Below, one piece after another: positions 9,079-20,273 of a DNA stretch of 64,000 nucleotides. Made by a program: the position numbers and the translations under genes. The notes under the pieces are model-generated. The model worked only from the letters and a program-made list of their open reading frames with translations, had not been told where the DNA came from and ran no database searches. The stretch is from Uliginosibacterium sp. 31-16 (GTDB lineage Bacteria; Pseudomonadota; Gammaproteobacteria; Burkholderiales; Rhodocyclaceae): the NCBI RefSeq assembly GCF_030730865.1, contig NZ_JAVALZ010000001.1:1178001-1242000 (forward strand), read 5' to 3'. Positions within the stretch are counted from its first letter, which is position 1. The number at the start of each line of letters is the position of its first letter.

Positions 9079-9423
9079 TCAGCGGACAGCCTGACGCACA
9101 TCGCGATTGCGTTCGCGGCGGTCCTGGCGCAAGTCGCGTTTGTCCTGACGGGTTTCGCGGTGATCCTGACGCAGCTCCTTGCGTTCAGCCGCAACGCCCG
9201 CTGCATCGCCTTCGCGTCGTTCCTGACGCAGGTCGCGGCGGTCATCGCGGGTGGCGACGCGGTCGCGGTGGATCTCGCGCTTGTCCTGGCGGATTTCGCG
9301 CTGATCACGCCGGACTTCGGCCCGTTCGGCAGGGGTCACAACGGACGTCGGTGCGGGCTGGGCCAGGGTGGCGGTGGCACTTAGGGCGAGGATGCAGGTG
9401 GCAAACAGGGTTGTAATACGCAT
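9079..9423 (-). CDS. Small exported Arg/Asp/Gln-repeat protein, function unknown
   Basis: 114 residues from the ATG at 9423; longer in-frame starts exist but this one opens a clear signal peptide (MRITTLFATCILALSATATLA, cleavage near AQPAP). The mature part is almost entirely repeats of the type RQDKREI, RRDQREI, RQERRE, RQDHRET and RQDRRER, giving a very high content of charged residues and a predicted long charged helix. Similar short RxD/RQxKR repeat proteins occur as uncharacterised periplasmic proteins in proteobacteria. No enzymatic motif is present. A metal-, nucleic acid- or stress-related role would be speculation. Confidence 0.7.
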   Translation of the reverse strand: MRITTLFATCILALSATATLAQPAPTSVVTPAERAEVRRDQREIRQDKREIHRDRVATRDDRRDLRQERREGDAAGVAAERKELRQDHRETRQDKRDLRQDRRERNRDVRQAVR

Positions 9424-9620
9424 GATGATCTCCATAAGCAGACAGGGTTTCGAGTTGCGTGTCGGCAAGTGCTCGCCACACGCAAACCTTAGCGTGCGAG
9501 CCGTGTTTTCGATGACCGTCAATTGCAAGCAGATGTAAGCGTGACCGGAGGTGCAGGAAGCCGGAAACGGGCTGGGCAGGCTGGCTATAGTGGAAGCCGG
9601 TTTGTCTGAAGGGGGCCGTC

Positions 9621-10043
9621 ATGAGCATCGTTCTGACCGGGGGCTGCGCCTGCGGCGCGATCCGCTATGAATGCGAAACCAGGCCGGCGGTCATGCTCAA
9701 CTGCCACTGTCATGACTGCCAGCATTTCAGCGGCAGCGCCTATGCGCCGCTGGTGGTGGTGGTGGCGGATCATTTCTGCCTGATGCAGGGTGAGCCGAAA
9801 TATTTCGTTACGATTGCCGCCAGTGGCAACACCGTCCGGCGCGGCTTCTGCCCGGACTGCGGCTCTTCGCTCTTCGTGGTGACGGCCGCCTTGCCTGCCT
9901 ACATTGCCTTGATGGCGGGCTGTCTGGATGATCCGGAGCTCTACAAACCCGCCGCCGATTTATGGACGCGCAGTGCGCGGTATTGGGACCTGATGGACCC
10001 GGCCTTGCCCAAATACGAGACCGAGCCGCCCGGCGCCGGCTGA
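9621..10043 (+). CDS. GFA family protein (glutathione-dependent formaldehyde-activating enzyme-like)
   Basis: 140 residues. The zinc-binding cysteines of the GFA (CENP-V/GFA) fold are in place: GGCACGAIRYEC, NCHCHDCQ and FCPDCGSSL. The family includes S-hydroxymethylglutathione synthase, but most short members such as this one have no proven substrate, so the annotation stays at family level. Transcribed alone; its stop lies 1 bp from the stop of the convergent HDOD gene, with no terminator between them. Confidence 0.88.
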   Translation: MSIVLTGGCACGAIRYECETRPAVMLNCHCHDCQHFSGSAYAPLVVVVADHFCLMQGEPKYFVTIAASGNTVRRGFCPDCGSSLFVVTAALPAYIALMAGCLDDPELYKPAADLWTRSARYWDLMDPALPKYETEPPGAG

Positions 10044-10044
10044 A

Positions 10045-11472
10045 TCATTGCGCAGCGCGCAGCGCCGGTTCTGCCGAGATCCGGGCCACCCAGTTGATGG
10101 CTTCGATCTGCCGGACGCTGACCTTGCTGGTGGTCAGCCCGAGCATCAGGGCATATTTGCCGATTTCCGTGGCAATCCCGCGTTCGCAGGCATCGGCCAG
10201 TGCGAGGTACATGCCGTAGGGGCCTTCGCGCCGCAGCAGGGCCGCATTCAGCGGCTCGGCCAGACGCAGGGGTTTCACCGCCGTTTCCAGCGGCACCTTC
10301 AGGGCCACATCGAGCATCGAGAACAGCCCCAGCACGAATAGCTTCTCACACTGTTCGGGCGGCAGACGATAGCTGCCGACGAGTTCGAGGAAGCGTGCGC
10401 GGGTCAGCGCCACCTCGGTCAGGGCCGTGTCACCCAGCTCACCACCGGAAAGCAGCAGCAGGATCAGCCAGCGGTCGAGCTGCGCCTGGCCGAGGATCAG
10501 CAGCCCCTGCTCGATACTGGAGATCGGCTGGGACAGCCCTTGCGCCGCTGCATTCACGTAACGCAGCAGACGGTAGGACATGGCCATGTCCTGTCTGAGC
10601 ACCTGGGCGACGGCACGGAAGTTGGTCTCCTCGCGGATCTGGTTGATCAGCGAGGCAACGCTGAGCATCTGCGGCGAGAGTTCGCGGCCGGACCAGTCTT
10701 CGCGCCGTGTCACGAAACTGCCGGAAAAGCGCGTGCAGCGCAGCCGGCGGGCCATTTCGTAGTCATCGAGGGTGCCCACGTCCCAGGCGCCGAGCCGCAA
10801 ACCGGCATAAAGATCGCGCGCGCCCTTGAGCAGTTCGGCGACTTCCAACGGGGTGCGCATGGCCAGACGCAGGGTGGCGCCATCGGCCAGATCCGCCAGA
10901 CTGGCGAACCAGGGACTGCCGATGGCGTCGTCAAGCCAGACCTCATGCCCGGCATCCTGCATGGTGACAATGGCCTCGCGGGTGTCCGGGTTGGCACGGC
11001 GCTGGCTGTCTTCCGGCCACAGCAGCACGCAGGCGCGGGCCGGCAGCTTGCCGGTGCCCAGTCGCAGCAGGCTGGTTTCCGCGAGCTGCACCCAGGCCTG
11101 ACGCTGGCGCAGGGGCGAGCCGCGCAGGCTGGCCAGCTGGTCGATCAGCATGCTGTCCAGAAAGCGGCGCATGCTGCTGCGGTGGGCGGCAATCTTGTCG
11201 CGCAATTCACCGCGCACGAAGAATTCGATCCCGCTCACGCCCAGCGCTTCATCCAGCACCTCGCGGTGCACCAGCACCGGTTCCGGTTGGGCATCCGTTG
11301 CAGCATCGCCCTCAGAGCGGCTTGCAGCAAGGCTCTCCGGGATGCCGTCCGGAAAATCCATGTTCTGTGCGGATTCCCCGGCATGCAGCGTGGAGATGCG
11401 CGCCCGAAGCGGCTTTCCGGCAGGGGCGTCGCTGAACCAGCGATTGAAAGCGGTAATCAGTTTGCCGAACAT
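10045..11472 (-). CDS. EAL/HDOD-type signalling protein (degenerate EAL, C-terminal HDOD)
   Basis: 475 residues, cytoplasmic. The C-terminal half (about 265-460) is an HDOD domain: LSPQMLSVASLINQIREE, DMAMSYRLLRYVNAA, SSIEQGLLILGQAQLDRW. The middle region (about 75-260) resembles an EAL-like barrel as in YuxH proteins (EVLDEALGVSGIEFFVRGE, AGHEVWLDDAIG, LRLGAWDVG) but lacks an EAL signature, so no phosphodiesterase activity is expected. HDOD proteins are non-hydrolytic relatives of HD domains and usually act in cyclic-di-GMP or stress signalling; the partner is unknown. The N-terminal 70 residues are low-complexity. Confidence 0.82.
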   Translation of the reverse strand: MFGKLITAFNRWFSDAPAGKPLRARISTLHAGESAQNMDFPDGIPESLAASRSEGDAATDAQPEPVLVHREVLDEALGVSGIEFFVRGELRDKIAAHRSSMRRFLDSMLIDQLASLRGSPLRQRQAWVQLAETSLLRLGTGKLPARACVLLWPEDSQRRANPDTREAIVTMQDAGHEVWLDDAIGSPWFASLADLADGATLRLAMRTPLEVAELLKGARDLYAGLRLGAWDVGTLDDYEMARRLRCTRFSGSFVTRREDWSGRELSPQMLSVASLINQIREETNFRAVAQVLRQDMAMSYRLLRYVNAAAQGLSQPISSIEQGLLILGQAQLDRWLILLLLSGGELGDTALTEVALTRARFLELVGSYRLPPEQCEKLFVLGLFSMLDVALKVPLETAVKPLRLAEPLNAALLRREGPYGMYLALADACERGIATEIGKYALMLGLTTSKVSVRQIEAINWVARISAEPALRAAQ

Positions 11473-11579
11473 GAAGGGACGTATGCGCCGCGGTTCAGGG
11501 TACGTCCTGTTCTACGGCGTGAAACGCCCGGGGTTTAGCGCTTGCGACGCTTGACGGAGCGGCCGGGCCCGCCGGGGCC

Positions 11580-12176
11580 TCAGCTTCCCTGATTCACGGC
11601 CCGGGCAAGACGCTCGCCGAATGCCGGCGCCGCTGCCGGATTCTTGCCGGTGATGATGCGTCCTTCCGTCACCACCGGTTCATCAACATAACGGGCGCCG
11701 CCAGCTTCCAGCGTGGCGATCCACTTCGGGTCCGGCCACATCGTGGCTTTCAGCCCCTTGAGCAGGCCGGCGTTGGCCAGTACCGGCGGTGCCGCACACA
11801 GCGCGGCGATAATCCGGCCTTGTGCGTACGCGCCCTGCAGCAGGCTGCGCAGCCCGGCGTGCTCCCACAGCAGATCCTTCGCCCCGTAACCGCCGATCAC
11901 GGCGATGGCGGCGTAATCGGCGGCATTAGCCTGGCTGATCAACAGATCGGCCTTGATCTCGCCGAAGGAATAGCCGGTCGCGCTGGCGGCATCGCTGGCC
12001 ACGGCCACGGCGATCCCGGCGTCTTCGAGGGCACGGCGGGTGTTCTGGTATTCGCTCTCCAGGTAATTCCGTGAGGCCAGCACGAGCAGCACTTTCTTTG
12101 CGGGCGTGGCCGCTGCCGCCGGAGCAGCAGCGCCCCAGACGAGACAACTGGCGAGCAGGAGGAGGATTGATTTCAT
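11580..12176 (-). CDS. Exported DJ-1/PfpI family protein
   Basis: 198 residues. A signal peptide (MKSILLLLASCLVWGAAAPAAAA) precedes a DJ-1/PfpI fold: KKVLLVLASRNYLESEY, DAGIAVAVASD, AIAVIGGYGAKDL and the nucleophile elbow AALCAAPPVLANAG. The putative nucleophilic cysteine is present. The superfamily covers glyoxalases, chaperones, amidotransferase-like proteins and proteases; this periplasmic version is not assignable further. It shares strand and spacing (42 bp) with the upstream esterase gene, so both may be co-transcribed. Confidence 0.82.
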   Translation of the reverse strand: MKSILLLLASCLVWGAAAPAAAATPAKKVLLVLASRNYLESEYQNTRRALEDAGIAVAVASDAASATGYSFGEIKADLLISQANAADYAAIAVIGGYGAKDLLWEHAGLRSLLQGAYAQGRIIAALCAAPPVLANAGLLKGLKATMWPDPKWIATLEAGGARYVDEPVVTEGRIITGKNPAAAPAFGERLARAVNQGS

Positions 12177-12218
12177 GGTGGCTTCCTTTTGGGTTGTGAC
12201 GAGATTTGCGTTAACCGG

Positions 12219-13163
12219 TCACGAGTTCATGCCGATGGCCCGGACCCAGGTTTCAAAACTTGCGGGCCAGCCACGCACGGATTCGCTGGCGCTTTCCAGC
12301 AGGGCGAAGCCGTGCCCGCCCCGCAAGGCGACGTGCAGCTCCGTGGGTACGCCTGCCTGATGCAGGGCCTGCCACAAGGCCACATTGCTTTGCGGCGGAA
12401 CACGCGGGTCGTCGCCTGCGATGAAAATGAAGGTGGGCGGCGCATTCTTCGTGACCCGATCCAGGGTGCCCGACGCGCTGTAGGCCAGGCTGGATTCGGG
12501 GCTGCCGCCGGCGTCTGCGGGACGCGCACGGAAACCCGCCGCACCGTAGATCAGCGCCACGAAGTCAGGCCGGGCACTGACGGTGTCGATGGCATCCACC
12601 GGCGCATGCACCTCGCGAGCGAAGTCCAGCCCGGTCGCTGCCGCAAGATGGCCACCTGCCGAGAAGCCCAGGATGCCGATCCGCTGCGGATCGATGTGCC
12701 ACTTTTCCGCCTGACTGCGCAGCAGGCGCACTGCGCGTTGCCCATCCTGTAGAGGCACCAGGCGCCCGTTGCGATGCCCCTCGTCCGGCAGGCGATACTT
12801 CAGCACGAACACCGAGAAGCCTTTGGCGGTGAAGCGGCGTGCCACTTCGGAGCCTTCCTTTTCGAATGACAGCTTTGTATAGCCCCCTCCGGGTGCCACG
12901 ATCAGCGCCACACCATTGGGCTTCGCCGGCAGGAAAACGCTCAGCCCGGGTCGGGCGACCCCGCTGACCCTCAGATCAGGCCGCTCGGGATCGTCGATGC
13001 GAATGCGCTGTTCGGTAACGCTGAGCGCTTCAGAACCCGGCGGTGTTGCCGTACCCCACAGCGATATTTCCTCGCTGGCGACAAATGGTGCAGCGATGGC
13101 GGGGCCGGACAGCCAGAGGATGAAGCCGAGACCCAAAGCGAGAGGCGTGCGAAGGAAGGACAT
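12219..13163 (-). CDS. Exported alpha/beta-hydrolase (BD-FAE / acetyl-xylan esterase-like)
   Basis: 314 residues with a signal peptide (MSFLRTPLALGLGFILWLSGPAIAA). The oxyanion motif VAPGGGYTKLSFEKEG, the nucleophile elbow LGFSAGGHLAA, an acid in AGDDPRVPP and a His in RGGHGFALLES give a full catalytic triad. The arrangement matches esterases related to the bifunctional feruloyl/acetyl-xylan esterase and AxeA2-like groups, so a role in deacetylating plant polysaccharides is plausible but not proven. Lies upstream of the DJ-1-like gene on the same strand. Confidence 0.85.
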   Translation of the reverse strand: MSFLRTPLALGLGFILWLSGPAIAAPFVASEEISLWGTATPPGSEALSVTEQRIRIDDPERPDLRVSGVARPGLSVFLPAKPNGVALIVAPGGGYTKLSFEKEGSEVARRFTAKGFSVFVLKYRLPDEGHRNGRLVPLQDGQRAVRLLRSQAEKWHIDPQRIGILGFSAGGHLAAATGLDFAREVHAPVDAIDTVSARPDFVALIYGAAGFRARPADAGGSPESSLAYSASGTLDRVTKNAPPTFIFIAGDDPRVPPQSNVALWQALHQAGVPTELHVALRGGHGFALLESASESVRGWPASFETWVRAIGMNS

Positions 13164-13244
13164 GGCGGACTCCTGCCTGAGAAGGAAGATGTCCGTAATG
13201 TCCGGTTTTCGGGGCGCAGGGACTTGATCGAAACTCGCGTTCCG

Positions 13245-14087
13245 TCAGCGCCGCAGGCTGCCGAGCGGGCTGACCGGCACATGCAGCGCAATGCGACGTT
13301 CCTGTGGCGGATGGAAGTCGCGCACCTGGAGGTCCTGCTCCAGCGATGGCCCTTCGCCAAGCCTGCAATGCAGTTCGTCGTGCACCCGCTGTGCCAGGGT
13401 GGCCATGTACTGACTCCGGTTCGCCGGGTTGAGTTCGACAACTGCATAAAGACCGCCCGCGTGTGTCACCAGATCCGCCTCGGCAATCGGCTGCGGGTGC
13501 AGCGCAAGAGGTACGAAGTGACAGAGTTCGACGCGTTGCGAGGCGGTCTCGGTGAAGGGATGGTCACGGTCATTGCTGCGCCAGCCGCGCCAGCGGCGAC
13601 TCCCGGCAGCCAGACACAGCCATGCCAGACGGGCCTTGTAATAGGCATTGTCGCCGTAGGCACCGGCGTAGCGAAATTGCCAGACCTTGCGTTCGGCGAG
13701 GCGTTCAAGCCGCAATGGTGGCGGCGCTGCATCCGTCTGCTGCAGACGGATCTGGCTGGGAGCGATGCCGAACTGACGTTTGAAGGCGTGGGAAAACGCC
13801 GCATTCGAATCGTAGCCCGCAGCGAACGCGATCTGGGTGACGGAGACGTGCTGATCAAGGCGAAGCTGGTCGCAGGCACGTTGCAGGCGCAGGCGGCGCA
13901 CGGTCTGCATGGGCCCTTCGCCGGTGCGCGCCCGGTACAGACGCATGAGCTGGGCAGGCGAGAGACAGGCAATATCGGCAAGATCGCCGAGGCAGAGCTC
14001 ATCCTCGTCAAGACTGGCACCGATGAAATCAGTGAGTCGACGGAAACGGCGCTGGCGCTGGCAGAAAGCGGTGAAGCTGGGAGCCAT
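13245..14087 (-). CDS. AraC family transcriptional regulator with C-terminal GyrI-like domain
   Basis: 280 residues. The N-terminal AraC DNA-binding domain (about 1-110) shows both helix-turn-helix units: LADIACLSPAQLMRLYRART and VTQIAFAAGYDSNAAFSHAFKRQFG followed by APSQIR. Residues about 125-275 resemble a GyrI/SOUL-like effector-binding domain (KVWQFRYAGAYG, HPFTETASQRVELCHFVPL, GLYAVVELN). This SoxS-Rob-like architecture suggests a small-molecule-responsive activator; the ligand is unknown. Spacing to the downstream esterase gene is 81 bp on the same strand, making it a possible regulator of that gene. Confidence 0.85.
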   Translation of the reverse strand: MAPSFTAFCQRQRRFRRLTDFIGASLDEDELCLGDLADIACLSPAQLMRLYRARTGEGPMQTVRRLRLQRACDQLRLDQHVSVTQIAFAAGYDSNAAFSHAFKRQFGIAPSQIRLQQTDAAPPPLRLERLAERKVWQFRYAGAYGDNAYYKARLAWLCLAAGSRRWRGWRSNDRDHPFTETASQRVELCHFVPLALHPQPIAEADLVTHAGGLYAVVELNPANRSQYMATLAQRVHDELHCRLGEGPSLEQDLQVRDFHPPQERRIALHVPVSPLGSLRR

Positions 14088-14219
14088 GGATTGTTCCTGA
14101 TCCGTGGGTCGGGCGAGGGCATCGTTGCAGGGCGAAAACCACCCTGATTGTAGGTCTATTTGCTGTGGCGCTGCACCATGACTGAACCTGAATCCTGCCT
14201 CGCCGGCAGGCTCAGGCCG

Positions 14220-14250
14220 AAAAAAATCCCTTCACAAAGGAAGGGATTTT
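14220..14250 (-). terminator. Rho-independent terminator of the nuclease gene
   Basis: An 11-bp stem AAAATCCCTTC / GAAGGGATTTT around a six-base loop, read on the minus strand, followed by a run of seven T (A run 14220-14226 on plus). It lies about 25 bp after the nuclease stop codon. Confidence 0.88.
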
Positions 14251-14274
14251 CGGGGCGCGATATGCCGGACAGCA

Positions 14275-16896
<2,622 letters not shown>

Positions 16897-16910
16897 GATC
16901 TGGTCAGGGC

Positions 16911-16937
16911 AAAAAAAGCCCTCCGCACGCGGAGGGC
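16911..16937 (-). terminator. Rho-independent terminator of the 5'-nucleotidase gene
   Basis: Stem GCCCTCCG / CGGAGGGC with a four-base loop followed on the minus strand by seven T. It ends only about 14 bp before the ATG of the downstream nuclease gene, so nuclease expression must rely on read-through or on a promoter inside or upstream of the hairpin. Confidence 0.85.
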
Positions 16938-16955
16938 CAAGGTGGTGAGGTGTGA

Positions 16956-19010
16956 TCAGAGACCGTCGCTGCGCTTGGAAAGGTTCTGGATACGCAGGTT
17001 GGCGGCGTAATCGGTGTCGGCGACGGTGTAAGGTGTGGCGCGCGGAAATTTCGACTTCAGATACCAGGCAAAGGCATCCTGTTCACCGCCGGCGGTGGTG
17101 AAGCTCATCGTGGTGCCGCTGGCTGTCAGGTCATACTGGTTGAAGAGGGCGGCATTCGCGATCTTGAAAGCCGGGAAGGGATAATTGTCGCCACCGGTGC
17201 TGCCCCCTGTGGTCGTCGCATTCGCCAGGTAATTCAGGGTCACCATGCGATAGACCTTGCTTGTCGCGACCTGGAAAGCACCGTTGCGATACACGGTTTC
17301 AGCGCCGGTCAGCGGGCCGGCTCCATCCGGATCATCAACCACGATGGTCTTCACGCGGCTGCCGGCAGCCTGGGTCGGGTCAAAACTGAATTTCACTCCG
17401 CCCACTTGCGGGAACTTGCCCTGGGTGGACGTCGCGGTCCAGTCCGACACGCCATGTTCCAGCACCTGCTTGAGCTGATCAGCCGTGACGCTGACCAGCG
17501 AGAGGGCGTTGTTGAACTTCAATGCGAATTCGATATCGAGCTGGGAAATGTCGCCTGCCTGCTTGCCCAGCGCTGCGTTGGCCGCCGTTTTGGTCTTGGT
17601 GCCACCGCTGGTAGAGCCGGCTGGTGCATCGATGTAGCCGATCGAGGAGCGGATGCCGCCACCGTTCTTCAGCGAGATCGCGACGCTCGGGTCGGTTTTC
17701 TGGGCGTACGCGAGATTGGCATCGGCCGAGAGATTGCCAAGGTTGGATTCACGGCTGCGTACATAGACACGGTCGCCTTCCAGATAGACGCCGGCAGCCC
17801 CCAGGATGTTGCCATCCTTGGCGCTGATCACGGCACCGATCTTGTCCGCAATCGCAGTGACGGCAGGCATTGCATCTGCAACCGTCAGGCCGGCACGCGT
17901 CAGGCCTGCGGTGTGGGTCGCCCAGGCGCCGTTCTTCGTGCTGTCGAGCTTGCCGGTGATGATCTTGCCCTCCTTGTCGAAGGGCAGAACCAGACGGCCA
18001 AGATACTTGTAATCGGCATCGACGTTGACTACCAGGGTGGCTTCATTCTTCGCCGAGACGTAGCTCAGGGGATAGTCGCCGCCCTTGCTGTCGCCGGCAC
18101 GGATCAGGTCGTCGGCGTCATACAGGCCGGTGTTCGAGCCCCCGCCGACGATCACGTCCACATCCTTGAGCAGCGGCGCCAGCGCTTTCTCGACGGAGAG
18201 CTGCTGCATGTGCGCGAGCACGATGATCTTGTTCACGCCACTGGCCGTGAGCAGATCGACCGAACTCTGGATTTCGGCAGCCAGCTTGGTGATGTTGTTG
18301 TCGGCCGGGCGCACGGCCACGCCCCCCATCGTGGTGATCGAAGGCAGGGTGGGCGTGGATGCCCCGACCAGACCGATCTTCTCGCCACCTACGGTGACCA
18401 CGGCGTACTTGGCAATCTTGTTGCCCAGGGTCGTCGTGTCGGCGCCATCATTGGCTGTCGCAGCGAGGCTGGACAAATTGCTGTCGCCGGAGAAATCAAG
18501 ATTGGTCGCCAGATAGGGGAAGGTGGTACCGGTCCAGGTGTTGCTGCCGGAAGTGGCTTTCTTGAGCAGATCTGCGACGGTCTTGGTGCCGTTGTCGAAT
18601 TCGTGGTTGCCGAGAGCAGATGCCTGCAGCCCCATGGCATTCAGGATGCCGATATCGCCACGGCCGGCCAAAGGCACGCCCAGCTCGGTGGTCAGCGAGT
18701 TGTCATCCGCTGCGTTGAAGAAGGGACCGGGGATGTAGTTGTCACCGGAAGAGACGAACAGCGTGTTGCTCGGCAATTCGGCGCGGAATTTCTTCAGCAG
18801 TGCCGACAAGCCTTTGGAGTTGGCCACCAGATCGCCTCCGCTGTCCATGTCGGATACATGCAGCAGCTGCAGGGTGTACGCCGTGGTGGCCAGGCTGGGG
18901 GAATTGTTCGATGAACCGGTATCGCCGGAACTGGAGCTACCACCGCCACCACAGGCGCTGAGCAGCGCACTGGCGATAAGTGAGGCAAGGAGCAGGGACT
19001 TGGTTTGCAT
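16956..19010 (-). CDS. 5'-nucleotidase / 2',3'-cyclic phosphodiesterase family lipoprotein
   Basis: 684 residues from the ATG at 19010, chosen because it opens a lipoprotein signal (LLSAC, Cys 20) followed by a Gly/Ser linker. The N-terminal metallophosphatase domain carries SSGDNYIPGPFFN, LGNHEFDNGTK and VLAHMQQLS; the first metal motif is unusual (LLHVSDMDSGGD in place of the common HTNDxHG). The C-terminal 5'-nucleotidase domain contains KNGGGIRSSIGY and the substrate-binding segment EFALKFNNALS. The enzyme releases phosphate from nucleotides outside the cytoplasm and pairs with the nuclease downstream. Confidence 0.9.
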   Translation of the reverse strand: MQTKSLLLASLIASALLSACGGGGSSSSGDTGSSNNSPSLATTAYTLQLLHVSDMDSGGDLVANSKGLSALLKKFRAELPSNTLFVSSGDNYIPGPFFNAADDNSLTTELGVPLAGRGDIGILNAMGLQASALGNHEFDNGTKTVADLLKKATSGSNTWTGTTFPYLATNLDFSGDSNLSSLAATANDGADTTTLGNKIAKYAVVTVGGEKIGLVGASTPTLPSITTMGGVAVRPADNNITKLAAEIQSSVDLLTASGVNKIIVLAHMQQLSVEKALAPLLKDVDVIVGGGSNTGLYDADDLIRAGDSKGGDYPLSYVSAKNEATLVVNVDADYKYLGRLVLPFDKEGKIITGKLDSTKNGAWATHTAGLTRAGLTVADAMPAVTAIADKIGAVISAKDGNILGAAGVYLEGDRVYVRSRESNLGNLSADANLAYAQKTDPSVAISLKNGGGIRSSIGYIDAPAGSTSGGTKTKTAANAALGKQAGDISQLDIEFALKFNNALSLVSVTADQLKQVLEHGVSDWTATSTQGKFPQVGGVKFSFDPTQAAGSRVKTIVVDDPDGAGPLTGAETVYRNGAFQVATSKVYRMVTLNYLANATTTGGSTGGDNYPFPAFKIANAALFNQYDLTASGTTMSFTTAGGEQDAFAWYLKSKFPRATPYTVADTDYAANLRIQNLSKRSDGL

Positions 19011-19081
19011 GAGACTGATTCTCTCCGATGAAAATGCCGGGCCACACGGATGTGTATGGCGGCGGATTGTCGGCAGGGAAC

Positions 19082-19110
19082 ATGACATGCAGAACAAACA
19101 AAAATGACAT
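19082..19110 (-). promoter_or_regulatory. Possible PhoB box (repeats at 11-bp spacing) upstream of 5'-nucleotidase
   Basis: Read on the minus strand, two ATGTCAT heptamers (19110-19104 and 19088-19082) are exactly 22 bp apart, with GTTTGTT in the middle register. Pho boxes are TGTCA-type 7-mers separated by 4 bp, so this matches three 11-bp units with a degenerate centre. It lies 72-100 bp upstream of the start codon. Inference only; the distance to a clear -10 box is not resolved. Confidence 0.35.
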
Positions 19111-19187
19111 GATTGTTTCAGCCGCGAGCGGAGCGCCGGATGCAGTCCGGTCTGGCTCCGTCGAAGCGGGCATTGCACCCGGTGTGC

Positions 19188-20132
19188 TCAGAGCCCCGGA
19201 TCGCTTCCTTGCATGCCTGACAGTGCTGCGTCCACTACGTGCCGGTTCAGCTGGGGCGCAAACATTTCAATGAAGGCATAGGCGTAGCCGCGCAGCCAGG
19301 TGTTGTGTGGCAGGCCGATGCGGGTAATGGACGATTCGAACAGATGACCGGCATCCAGCGCGGCGAGTTCGCGATCCACCATCGGGTCGAAGGCCATGCT
19401 GGCGATGATGCCGACGCCCAGATCCATGTTCACGTAAGTCTTGATCACGTCGGAATCGATCGCCGTGAGCACGATGTTCGGTTTGAGTCCACGCGACAGG
19501 AAGGCCTTGTTGATCAGGCTGCGTCCCGCAAAGGCTGAATCATAGGTAATGATCGGGAAGTGACTGATCGCTTCCAGTGTCAGCGGGCTTTCTCGCAGGA
19601 TGGGATGCCCCTTGCGGGCGATTACGCTGCGATTCCATTGCTTGCAGGGCAGCAGCACCAGATCAGGAAGGTCGGCAGAGGCCTCGGTGGCAATCGCGAT
19701 ATCTGCCTCTCCAGCCAGCACCTGTTCGCAGATCTGGCGAGGATTGCCCTGATGGATGTGGAGTTGCACCTTCGGATAGCGACGCATGAATTCCGCGACC
19801 ACTTTCGGCAGGGCATAGCGCGCTTGGGTGTGGGTCGTGGCAACCACGAGGCGGCCGCTGTCCTCGTTCTGGAAGTCCTGACCCACCTGACGCAGATTGT
19901 CCGCTTCACGCAGCAGGCGCTCGGCAATCGCCATGACCTGCCGGCCGGGCTCCGTAATGGCAGTGAGGCGTTTGCCGTGGCGCACAAACACTTCGACGCC
20001 AAGTTCTTCTTCGAGCAGGCGCACCTGTTTTGATACGCCGGGCTGCGAGGTAAACAGGGCCTCGGCCGCTTCGGAAACGGATAGGTTGTGCCTGGCGATT
20101 TCCAGCACGTAGCGCAGTTGTTGCAGGTTCAT
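19188..20132 (-). CDS. cysB: CysB family LysR-type regulator of sulfur assimilation
   Basis: 314 residues from the ATG at 20132 (an upstream TTG is less likely). The N-terminal winged HTH begins MNLQQLRYVLEIARHNLSVS, closely like CysB, with EAAEALFTSQPGVSKQVRLLEEELG as the recognition region. The effector domain shows VATTHTQARYALP and the IATEASADLPDLVLLPC pocket typical of CysB/Cbl, which bind N-acetylserine, sulfate or thiosulfate. It is divergent from the tauE-cysI-DUF934-cysH-cysD-cysN genes, so direct activation of that operon from the 140-bp intergenic region is very likely. Confidence 0.92.
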   Translation of the reverse strand: MNLQQLRYVLEIARHNLSVSEAAEALFTSQPGVSKQVRLLEEELGVEVFVRHGKRLTAITEPGRQVMAIAERLLREADNLRQVGQDFQNEDSGRLVVATTHTQARYALPKVVAEFMRRYPKVQLHIHQGNPRQICEQVLAGEADIAIATEASADLPDLVLLPCKQWNRSVIARKGHPILRESPLTLEAISHFPIITYDSAFAGRSLINKAFLSRGLKPNIVLTAIDSDVIKTYVNMDLGVGIIASMAFDPMVDRELAALDAGHLFESSITRIGLPHNTWLRGYAYAFIEMFAPQLNRHVVDAALSGMQGSDPGL

Positions 20133-20273
20133 GGCGGGCAATCAGAGGGTGAATCCTGATTCTATATCACCAAATCTTCTAAAGATCGGCAAAAAACCGG
20201 CAGAAGTTGCGATACGTCAGCCCCTATCATTCCGTCCATAGCAAGACCCCTGACAACAATAGAGAGCGCTTTC

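Noticed and set aside
17406..18914. 502-residue open frame opposite the 5'-nucleotidase gene
   Set aside because: Composition and lack of motifs show it is the complement of a real coding frame.
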